A stretch of DNA of 64,000 nucleotides from Vitellaria paradoxa (Eukaryota; Streptophyta; Magnoliopsida; Ericales; Sapotaceae). The position numbers were made by a program, and so were the translations under genes. The DNA lies in NCBI GenBank assembly GCA_019916065.1, contig CM034237.1:38856485-38920484 (forward strand), read 5' to 3'. The notes under the pieces are model-generated. The model was not told the origin of the DNA, did no database searches, and worked only from the letters and a program-made list of their open reading frames with translations. Every line of letters begins with the position of its first letter. Positions within the stretch are counted from its first letter, which is position 1. Below are positions 11,115 to 22,000 of the stretch, piece by piece.

Positions 11115-11578
11115 TAGGGCCTCTTTGGCAATCTAAAAAATGATAAAAAATACTTAAATTTTTTGAAATTTTTTAAAATTCTCTAACACATTTGCACTCT
11201 TAGTACATCATGAAATTTCTATAAATTTATATATATCCATATATTCCAATAAATTTTTACAATTCTCAATAAATTTTTTACAAACTCCAATAACATTTCA
11301 CAAGCTCTAAAAAATTTTTGAGATTTCTAAAAAATTTTTTACAAATTTCAAAAATTTTTTAACCACTTTTAATAAATTATGACGTAAAATTATTCCGACG
11401 GAATCAAAAAACCGTTCGAATGATTTTTCTCTTCAAAAAGCTAGCAAAAAATCAAAAAGTTTTTCTACTCATTTTTGAAAAACGTAATTTGATGGCTGCA
11501 TGCTAAATACTAAAAAGTTTTTTAAATCATATTTTTCGCTGTTTTCATTATTTTTTGCCATATCAAACTGACCCTAAA
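11115..11578 (+). mobile_element. MITE family 2, ~464 bp, copy 1
   Basis: Begins GGGCCTCTTTGGCAATC and ends GCCATATCAAACTGACCC, imperfect inverted repeats. The interior has a characteristic series of CAATAAATTTTTTACAAA-type phrases shared with 35,926-36,368 and 52,087-52,531. The matching place in copy A (about 1,255-1,285, GTTTTAATATTTTAG) lacks it, so the ends are defined by an empty site. Flanks are TTTTA on the left and TAAAT on the right, compatible with a TA or TWA target. Confidence 0.75.
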
Positions 11579-12360
11579 TATTTTAGTAAGTATATACTTA
11601 GAGAAGATTTGGAAGACCGAATAATACAAAAAGGATTAAAAAATTAAAATGTATTCCCACAGTTACCTTTTAATATTTGGATAACTAACCAAACTTTTTT
11701 GACACAACCTATTTGTTCGAATAGGGTTATTCAATCCTGTTTCAATGGATTATGTTAAAAAAAATATCAAAAAATTAGAAAAATTACCAAAGAATTAAAA
11801 AAATTAGTAAAAATTAAAGTTTTAAAATAAATGCACATGAAATGAGAATGACAAAAGTTAGTAAAAGTGTGTAAACATTTGTATCTTTTTGTAACTTTCG
11901 ATAAAATTTGACAAACTAAACAGGACTTAGTCTACCGCCGTAATTGTAATTAAGGATAGAGATAATGAGCTGGCCAAGATTAAAATGGTAAATAATATAT
12001 AAAAGGTATGTTATTACAATTTCGGGCTGGGCCAACATGCTCAGTCTAACTTGGATGACTAAACATGCTCCAAAACTTTTTCACCTCCCCCCACCCGGGC
12101 AAAAAATAGAGAAAAAAGAAAATAAATAGAAGAGCAAGCCTAAGCACTTAGATTGAGTTTAAAATGTTCATTCTAGTAATTATAATTATGAATGTTTTTT
12201 ATGTATTTTGACATAAATTAATTGCCGCTTTTATATTTTATTATAATTTAATTTCAAATTTGGTCATCTAAATTTTACGATTATTCGAATAAGATCTAAT
12301 GGAATTTTGAGCTAGTCAAACAAAAGAGCACAACTAGAACCGGGTAACAATCCCAGGTTA

Positions 12361-12518
12361 TGGGGGTGTTTGGTTGGAAAAAAGTTGACCAAAAAGTACA
12401 ATAAAAATACAAAGATTTGATGTAAAAGTGATATGTGATAAAATTTAATTGGAAGAAAGTACAAAATTTTTGTATTTTTGGTAAGTTTTGGTATTTGGTT
12501 GGAGGCCAAATAGCCCCT
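12361..12518 (+). mobile_element. MITE family 4, ~158 bp
   Basis: Starts GGGGGTGTTTGGTTGG and ends GGCCAAATAGCCCC. The interior reads GATGTAAAAGTGATATGTGA. It lies inside the 12,150-12,580 block that is absent from copy A. Confidence 0.65.
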
Positions 12519-13019
12519 ATATTTGATTAAAGGATGTGATGATTGGGGATTAATGGTATGAGGTCAGATTTAGTAATACCATGTAGAATTAAATTTTAAT
12601 ATGAGATTTTTTTTTTTTTAGTATTTGATTGATGTAGATAATTTATTTGATACCATATTTGATATGAAATAATTTTGTATATTTTGATACAATTGGAAAC
12701 TAATTTGAAAATGGCTATACAATACCACAGTGATATTAATTATATTGTTATAACTAACGGTCTAAATTTTAACCTAAACTCATGAATCTGTTTAAAACTG
12801 TAAACTTAAATGGGTAACTATCAATCTGTTTAGAAAGATTCATTTTTTTTATTGGGTTTAAATGGGTTCAAACCTTTAAACTTATTAGGCACCCAAATAA
12901 AAAAATTATTGACTACCAACTTATTTCATAAATCAATTTACCCTTGCGTATATTAGACAAAAGAAACAACACATAATAATAATTAAAGTTTGAAATGCAA
13001 ATATAAGCCAAACACGAGT

Positions 13020-13900
13020 TGTAAAATTACCGTTTTATGCTTAAAATCTATTTTTGCAAGCATTCACATTTTGGGACATTCCAAAAAATTTACAAATATT
13101 CTTTAATAAGTTTTATATTAGCTTAACAAATATGGACCGTTTCAAACTTAAATTACAAAATTATGATTTTACCTCTAAGTCTATCTTTGGTCTAGACTTG
13201 CAAGCTAGATATCTCGGAGGTTAAGTTTCACATTAGTTTAGCAAATCTTAAATTGATCTGAACTTGAACTATAAAATAATCATTTTAATTATGTATTTGT
13301 TTTCAATCCAAATTTGCATTCTAGATATCTCAAAGATGTGAAAAAGTCTTCATTTACAAGTTTATATTAGTTTATATATTTCAAGCCAATTCAACCTCGT
13401 GTCATAAAATTACTATTTTACGCATTGGTTTTTTTTACGATCTAAACTCAAATTCTACATATCTCAAAGGACTAAAAAAGTATTTATAACAAGTTTCATA
13501 TTAGTTCAATAATTTTGGATTGATCTAAAATCAGGCAATAAAATTATTGTTTTACTTTTTGGTTTTTTTTTTTTTTCCTTTCAAGTCCATGTTAGCATTC
13601 TAGGCATTTCAAAATGCTAAGAAAGGATTACTTAGTAAGTTTCATATTGATTTAGCAAATTTCTGATCTATTCAAAGTTGGGTTATGAAATTATTATTTT
13701 ACATTTGAGAATGTTTTCAGTCTAAATTTGCATTTTAAATCTCTCAAAAGACTGAAAAAGTATTTTTTTTTATTAAGTTTGTTATCACCTTATCAATATC
13801 AAACTAATTTAAACTCTACTAAAAAAGTGACCGTCTTATCTCTATGTCCATTCTCATGCTAGTCTTTCACACTCTAAGAGATTAAATTTACAATTCTTTT
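13020..13900 (+). repeat. Degenerate ~130-bp tandem repeats (copy B)
   Basis: A phrase like TTCTAGATATCTCAAAG is repeated at about 13,204, 13,322, 13,457, 13,602, 13,735 and 13,868, spaced 118-145 bp, each followed by a ...AGTTTCATATTAGTTTAGCAA-type segment. Copy A has only about three units, so the array expanded here or shrank there. It ends 220 bp before the large satellite array. Confidence 0.65.
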
Positions 13901-16900
13901 ACTTTAAATATCATTTCAAAATATTCTTTTATTTTTCTAAAAAAGATATACAACATTATAGATTTTATGAAATATTATATTTTGTGTTAAAAAAAAAAAA
14001 GTTAAAGTCATCAACGAACAAGTTAAGTTTGGGTTATTAGTATAGCACACTCAAAGATAATCCGCCAAAATATAACCTACATTTAAATAAGTTTAAACTA
14101 GCAAGAAAAATGACTTAACCTCTCAAATCAGCAATCAATTAGGATTTGAAATTTTTTCCACTGGTTATTTGGAGACCTTACGTACAAAATGCTCTTTCTA
14201 TCTAGAGCACTTCTTCAAATCTCTTCAGGTTTGTGCGTGGCAGTTGGTATAGCTGAACGGGAGCTAAATGGGATCTATTCTCTGATAAGTAGCAAACCAA
14301 AATAAGACAGGACCTTCTAGCCTCCTAGTGGACAGTGTTGTGCACGACAGAAAGTGTTAACAAATGCGGGAACTGTTAATTTTTTCTAATGCTAGTCATA
14401 AACTATCAAAAGAAAAAATTCCTTGAAAAGTCCTTTATTCTCCCAGTGGACAGTGTTGTGCACGACGAGAAATGTTAACAGAGGTAGGAAGTGCTAATTT
14501 TTTATAATGTTAGTCTTAAACTATAAAAAAAAAAAAAAAAAAATCCTTAACCTCCCAACTTAGCCACCAATTAGAAATTGAAAATTTTTTCACTGGTTAT
14601 TTGGAGACCTTAGGTACAAAATGCTCTTTTTATCTGGAGCATTTCTTCAAAACTTTTCGTGTTTGTGCGTGGCAATTGGTATAGCTAAATAGCAGCTGAA
14701 TGGGACCTACACTCTCATAAGTAGCAAAGCAAAATAAAACAGGACCTTCTAGCCTCCTAGTGGACAATGTTGTGCACGGCAAGAAGTGTTAATAGAGGCG
14801 GGAAATATTAATTTTTTCTAATGTTAGTCATAAACTATCAGAAAAAAAATTCCTTAAAAAGTCCTTTATTTCCCCAGTGGACAGTGTTGTCTACGACGGG
14901 AAGTGTTAATATTTTCTAATATTAGTCATAAACTATAAAAAAAAAAAAAAAAAAATTCCTTAACCTCCCAACTCAGCCATCAATTAGGAATTGAAATTTT
15001 TTTAACTGGTTATTTGGAGACCTTACGTACAAAATGCCCTTTTTATTCGGAGCACTTCTTCAAATCTTTTCGAGTTTGTGCGTGGCAATTGGTATAGCTG
15101 AACTGGAGCTGAGCGGGACTATTCTCTGATAAGCAGCAAAGCAAAATAAGACAGAACCTTCTAACCTCCTAGTGAACAGTGTTGTGCACGGTAGGAAATG
15201 TTAACAGAGGCGAGAAGTATTAATTTTTTCAAATGTTAGTCATAAACTATCAAAAAAAATTCTTTAAAAAGTCTTTTATTTTTCCAGTGGACAGTCTTGT
15301 GCACGGTGGGAAGTGTTAATAGAGATAGGAAGTGTTAATCTTTTCTAATGTTAGTCATAAACTATCAAAATAAAAAAATTATTTAACCTCCCAACTCAGC
15401 CATCAATTAAGAATTGAAATTTTTTCCACTGGTTATTTGGACACCTTACGTACAAAATACTATTTCCATTTGGAGCACTTTTTTAAATCTCTTCGGGTTT
15501 GTACGTGGCAGTTAGTATAGCTGAACGGAGTTGAACGGGACCTATTCTTTGATAAGCAGCAAAACAAAATATGATAGGACCTTCTAGTCTCCTAGTGGAC
15601 ATTGTTGTGCAAGGCAAGAAATGTTAACAGAGGCGAAAAGTGTTAGTTTTTTCTAATGTTAGTCATAAACTATCAAAAGAAAAAATGCCTTAAAAAGTCC
15701 TTTATTTCCCCAGTGGACAGTGTTGTGCACGGCGGGAAGTGTTAATTTTTTCTAATGTTAGTCATAAACTATCAAAAGAAAAAAATTCCTTAATCTCCCA
15801 ACTCAGCCATCAATTAGGAATTGAATTTTTTTTCCTTTGTTATTTGGAGATCTTACATACAAAATGCTCTGCCTATCTGGGGCACTTCTTCAAATCTCTT
15901 TAGATTTGTGCGTGGCAGTTGGTATAGCTGAACGGGACCTATTCTCTAATAAGCAGCAAAGCAAAATAAGACAGGATCTTCTAGCCTCCCAGTGGACAGT
16001 GTTACATAAGGCAGGAAGTGTTAACAGAGATAGGAAATGTTAATTTTCTCTAATGTTAGTCATAAACTATCAAAACAAAAAATTCCCTCAAAAATCCTTT
16101 ATTCCCGAGTGGACAGTGTTATGCACGGCGAGAAATGTTAACAGAGACGGGAAGTGTTAGTTTTTTCTAATGTTAGCCATAAACTAGCATAAGAAAAAAT
16201 TCCTTAACCTCCCAACTCAGCCATCAATTAGGAATTGAAATTTTTTCCTTGGTTATTTGGAGACTTTACGTACAAAATGCTCTTTCTATCTGGAGCACTT
16301 ATTAAATCTCTTCAAGTTTGCGTGTGGCAGTTAGTATAGCTGAACGGGACCTATTCTCTGATAAGTAGCAAAGCAAAATAAGACAAGATCTTCTAACCTC
16401 CCAGTGGACAGTGTTGTGCATGACAGAAAGTGTTAACAAAGGTGGGAAGTGTTAATTATTTCTAAAGTTAGTCATAAACTATCAAAACAAAAAAATTCCT
16501 TAAAAAGTCCTTTATTTCCCCAGTGGACAGTGTTGTGCACGGCGGGAAGTGTTAATTGTTTCTAATGTTAGTCGTAAACTATCAAAAGAAAAAATACCTT
16601 AACCTCCCAACTCAGCCATCAATTAGAAATTGAAAAATTTTCACTTGTTATTTGAAGTCTTACGTACAAAATTCTCTTTCTATCTGGAGCAATTCTTCAA
16701 ATCTCTTCAGGTTTGTGCGTCGCAGTTGGTATAACTGAACGAGGGCTGAATGGGACCTATCCTATGATAAGTAGTAAAGAAACATCAGGCAGGACCTTCT
16801 AACCTCCCAGTAGACATTGTTGTGCACGGTAGAAAGTGTTAACAAAGGCGGGAAGTGTTAATTTTTTCTAATGCTAGTCATAAACTATTGAAAGAAAAAA

Positions 16901-17272
16901 TTTCTAAAAAAGTCATTTATTTTCCCAGTGGACAGTGTTGTACACGGTGAGAAGTGTTAATTTTTTCTAATATTAGTCATAAACTATCAAAAGAAAAAAT
17001 TCCTTAACCTCCTAGCTTAGCCATCGATTAGGAATTGAAATTTTTTCACTGGTTATTTGGAGACCTTATGTACAAAATGCTCTTTCTATCTGGAGCACTT
17101 TTCAAATATTTTTGGGTTTGTGCGTGGCCGTTAGTGTAGCTGAACGGGAGTTGAACGGGAACTATTCTCAGATAAAAAGTAAAGCAAAATAAGACAGGAC
17201 CAGCTAGCCTCCGAATGGACAATTTTGTGCGTGGCATTAAATGTTAACAGAGGCGAGAAGTGTTAATTTTTT

Positions 17273-18180
17273 TAATATTAGTCATAAACTATAAAAAGAA
17301 AAAAATTCCTTAAAAAGTCCTTTATTTCCCAGTGGACAGTGTTGTGCATGGCGAAAAGTGGTAACAGAGGCAGGAAATGTTAATTTTTTCTAATGTTAAT
17401 CATAAACTATCAAAATAAAATTTTTCTTAACCTCCCAACTCAGCGATCAATTAGAATTAAAAATTTTTTCCACTGGTTATTTGGAAACCATACGTAGAAA
17501 ATGCTCTTTCTATCTAGAGCACTCTTCAAATCTTTTCGGGTTAGCTGAACGGGAGCTAAACAGGACCTATTCTCTGATAAGTAGCAAAGCAAAATAAGAC
17601 ATGACCTTCTAACCTCCTAGTGGACAGTGTTGTGCACGACAAGATGTTAACAGAGGCGGGAAGTGTTAATTTTTTCTAATGTTAATCATAAACTATCAAA
17701 AGAAAATTTTCCTTAAAAAGTCCTGTATTTCCCCAATGGACAGTGTTGTGCACGGCGGGAATGTTAATTTTTTTCTAATGTTAGTCATAAACAATCAAAA
17801 GAAAAAATTTTTAACCTCCCAACTCAGCCATCAATTAGGAATTAAAATTTTTTCCACGGGTTATTTGGACACCTTACGGACAAAATGTCTATTCTATCTA
17901 AAGCATTTCTTCAAATCTTTTCAGGTTTGTGCGTGGCAGTTGGTATAGCTGAACAGGAGCTGAACGGGACCTATTCCCTGAGAAGCAGCAAAACAAAAAA
18001 AGACAAGACCTTCTAACCTCACAGTGGACAGTGTTGTACACAGCAAGACGTGTTAACAGTGGCGGAAAGTCTTAATTTTTTCTAATGTTAGTCATAAACT
18101 ATCAAAAAAAATTTTCCTTAAAAAGTAATTTATTTCCCCAATGGACAGCATTGTGCACAGCGGAAAGTGTTAATTTTTTT
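17273..18180 (+). repeat. 908-bp higher-order block, first copy
   Basis: Spans two A segments (17,428 and 17,815) with their B segments, including a private AGAATTAAAAATTTTTTCCA variant and a shortened CGGGTTAGCTGAACGGGAGC junction. The next 908 bp repeat it almost base for base, far closer than any other pair of neighbours in the array. Confidence 0.9.
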
Positions 18181-19088
18181 TAATATTAGTCATAAACTAT
18201 AAAAAGAAAAAAATTCCTTAAAAAGTCCTTTATTTCCCAGTGGACAGTGTTGTGCATGGCGAAAAGTGGTAACAGAGGCAGGAAATGTTAATTTTTTCTA
18301 ATGTTAGTCATAAACTATCAAAACAAAATTTTTCTTAATCTCCCAACTCAGCGATCAATTAGAATTAAAAATTTTTTCCACTGGTTATTTGGAAACCATA
18401 CGTAGAAAATGCTCTTTCTATCTAGAGCACTCTTCAAATCTTTTCGGGTTAGCTGAACGGGAGCTAAACAGGACCTATTCTCTGATAAGTAGCAAAGCAA
18501 AATAAGACATGACCTTCTAACCTCCTAGTGGACAGTGTTGTGCACGACAAGATGTTAACAGAGGCGGGAAGTGTTAATTTTTTCTAATGTTAATCATAAA
18601 CTATCGAAAAATATTTTCCTTAAAAAGTCCTGTATTTCCCCAATGGACAGTGTTGTGCACGGAGGGAAGTGTTAATTTTTTTCTAATGTTAGTCATAAAC
18701 AATCAAAAGAAAAAATTTTTAACCTCCCAACTCAGCCATCAATTAGGAATTGAAATTTTTTCCACGGGTTATTTGGACACCTTACGGACAAAATGCCTAT
18801 TCTATCTAAAGCATTTCTTCAAATCTTTTCAGGTTTGTGCGTGGCAGTTGGTATAGCTGAACAGGAGCTGAACGGGACCTATTCCCTGAGAAGCAGCAAA
18901 ACAAAAAAAGACAAGACCTTCTAACCTCACAGTGGACAGTGTTGTACACAGCAAGACGTGTTAACAGTGGCGGAAAGTCTTAATTTTTTCTAATGTTAGT
19001 CATAAACTATCAAAAAAAAATTTCCTTAAAAAGTAATTTATTTCCCCAATGGACAGCGTTGTGCACGGCGGAAAGTGTTAATTTTTTC
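18181..19088 (+). repeat. 908-bp higher-order block, second copy
   Basis: Same sequence as 17,273-18,180 with only a few differences (for example AATCTCCCAACTCAGCGATC against AACCTCCC...). The join falls within a B segment at TAATATTAGTCATAAACTAT. The simplest explanation is a recent unequal crossover or replication slip between out-of-register units. Confidence 0.9.
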
Positions 19089-22000
19089 TATTATTAGTCA
19101 TAAACTATCAAAAGAAAAATCCTTAACCTCCCAACTCAGCCATCAACTAGAAATTGAAATTTTTTCCACTGGTTATTTGGAGATCTTACATACAAAATTC
19201 TCTTTCTATCTAGAGCACTTATTTAAATCTCTTTAGGTTTGTGCGTGACAGTTGGTATAGCTGAACGGGACCTATTCTCTGATAAGCAGCAAATCAAAAT
19301 AAGACAGGACCTTCTAGCCTCCTAGCAGACAGTGTTGTGCAAGGCAAGAAGTGGTGATAGGGGCCGAAAATGTTAATTTTTTCTAATGTTAGTCATAAGT
19401 TATCAAAAAAAAATTCCATAAAAAGTCCTTTATTTCTCCAATGGACAGTGTTGTGCACGACAAGAAGTGTTAACATAGACGAGAAGTGTTAATTTTTTCT
19501 AATGTTAACTATAAACTATCAAAAGAAAAAATTCATTAACCTCCCAACTCAGCCATCAATTAGAAATTGATATTTTTTTCTTGGTTATTTGGAGACCTTA
19601 CGTACAAAATACCCTTTCTATCTGGAGCAGTTCTTCAAATCTCTTCAGGTTTGTGCGTGGCAGTTGGTATAGTTGAACGGGACCAATTCTCTGATAAGCA
19701 GCAAAGCAAAATAAGACAGGACTTTGTTGTCTCCCAGTGGACAATATTGTGCACGGCAGGAAGTGTTAACAGAGGCGGGAAGTGTTAATTGTTTCTAATG
19801 TTAATCATAAACTATCAAAAGAACAAATGCCTTAAACAGTCCTTTATTTCCCCAGTGGACAGTGTTGTGCACGGCGGAAAGTGTTAACAGAGGTAGGAAT
19901 GGTTAATTATTTTTAATGTTAGTCATAAACTATCGAAAAAAAATATTTCCTCAACCTCCCAACTTAGCCATCAATTAAAAATTGAAATTTTTTTCACTAG
20001 TTATTTGGAGACCTTACGTACAAAATGCTCTTTCTATCTGGAGCAATTCTACAAATCTCTTCTGATTTGTGCGTGGCAGTTGGTATAGCTGAACGGGATC
20101 TGAACGGGACCTATTCTTTAATAAGCAGCAAATCAAAATAAAACAGAAACTTCTAACCTCCCAGTGCACTGCGTTGTGGACCGCATTAATGTTAACAGAA
20201 ACAAAAAGCGTTAATTTTTTCTAATCTTAGACATAAACTATCAAGAGAAAAAATTCATTAAAAGGCCCTTTATTTCTCCAGTGGACAGTATTGTGCACGG
20301 CGGAAAGTGTTAATTTTTTCTAATGTTAGTCATAAACTATCAAAGGAATTTTTTTTTTAACCTCCCAACTTTGCCATCAATTCGGAATTGAAATTTTTTT
20401 CCACTGGTTATTTGGAGACCTTACGTGTAAAATGCTCTTTCTATCTGGAATACTTTTTCAAATCTCTTCGGGTTTGTGCGTGGTAGTTGGTATAGCTGAA
20501 TGGGAGTTGAACGAGACATATTCTCAGATAAGTAGCAAAGCAAAATAAGACAGGACCATCTAACCTCCCACTAGACAGTGTTGTGCACGGTAGGAAGTGT
20601 TAATAGATGCGGGAAGTGTTAATTTTTTCTAATATTAGTCGTAAACTATCAAAATAAAAAATTCCTTAAAAAGTCCTTTATTTCCAACGGACAGTATTGT
20701 GCACGGTGGGAAGTGTTAACAGAGGTGAGAAATGTTGATTTTTTTTAATGTTAGTCATAAACTATCAAAACAAAATTTTCCATAACCTCCTAACTCAGCC
20801 ATCAATTAGGATTTGAAATTTGTTTTCATTGGTTATTTAGAGAACTTACATGCAAAATGCTCTTTCTATCTGGAGCACTTCTTCAAATCTATTCGGATTT
20901 GTGCGTGGCAGTTGGTATAGCTGAATAGGAGTTGAACGGGACCTATTCTCAGATAAGCAGCAAAGCAAAATAAAACAGGACCTTTTTAACCTTCCAGTGG
21001 ACAGCGTTGTGCACGGCAAGACGTATTAACAGAGGCAGGAAGTGTTAATTTTTTCTAATGTTAGTCATAAACTATCAAAAGAAAATTTTCCTTAAAAAGT
21101 ACTTTATTTTCCCAGTGGACAGTGTTGTGCACGGCAGGAAGTGTTAATTTTTTCTAATGTTAGTCATAGACTATCAAAAGAAAAAAATTTCCTAAAAAGT
21201 CTTTTATTTCCTAGAGAACAGTGTTGTGCACAGCGAGAAGTGTTAACAGAGATGGGAATGGTTAATTTTTTCTAGTGTTAGTCATAAACTATCGAAAGAA
21301 AAAGAATTTCCTTAACATCCCAACTCAGCTATCAATTAAGAATTGAAATTTTTTCCATTGGTTATTTGAAAACTTTACCCACAAAATGCTCTTTCTATCT
21401 GGAGCACATCTTCAAATATTATCGGGTTTGTGCGTGACAGTTGGTATAGCTGAAGGGGAGCTGAACAAGACCTATTCTCTGATAAGCATAAAAGCAAAAT
21501 AAGATAGAACCTTGTAAACTCCTAGTGGACAGTGTTGTGCACGGCAACAAATGTTAACAGAAGCGAGAAATGTTAAATTTTTCTAATGTTTGACATAAAC
21601 TATCAAAAAAAAATTTCCTTAAAAAGTCCTTTATTGCCCAGTACAAAGTGTAGTGCACGGCGGGAAGTGTTAATTTTTTCTAATGTTAATCATAAACTAT
21701 CAAAAAAAAAATTTCTTAACCTCTCAACTCAGCCATCAATTAACAATTGAAATTTTTTCCTTGGTTATTTGGAGTTTTATGTATAAAATGCTCTGTCTAT
21801 CTGGAGCACTTTTTCGAATCTTTTCAGGTTTGCGCGTGGCAGTTAGTGTAGCTAAACGGGATATATTATCTGATAAGCAGTAAGTCAAAATAAGACAGAA
21901 CCTTCCAGCCTCCCAGTGAACAATGTTGTGCACGACAAGAGTGTTAACAGAGGCAGGAAGTGTTAATTTTTTCTAATGTGAATCATAAACTGTCAAAAGA

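Larger units (their letters stand above)
9878..13500 (+). repeat. Segmental duplication, copy B
   Basis: Direct-orientation counterpart of 1-2,760, expanded to about 3.6 kb by insertions. Relative to copy A it gained the family-3 element at 10,086-10,548, the family-2 element at 11,115-11,578 and a ~430-bp block at 12,150-12,580 that includes a family-4 MITE. It lacks the 402-818 insertion and the 50-bp duplication of copy A. Confidence 0.8.

Noticed and set aside
17679..18856. Two nearly identical 89-codon ORFs (17,679 and 18,587) and many similar ones in the array
   Set aside because: They are chance frames in the satellite repeated with each unit; stops and indels vary freely between units, so no protein is conserved.
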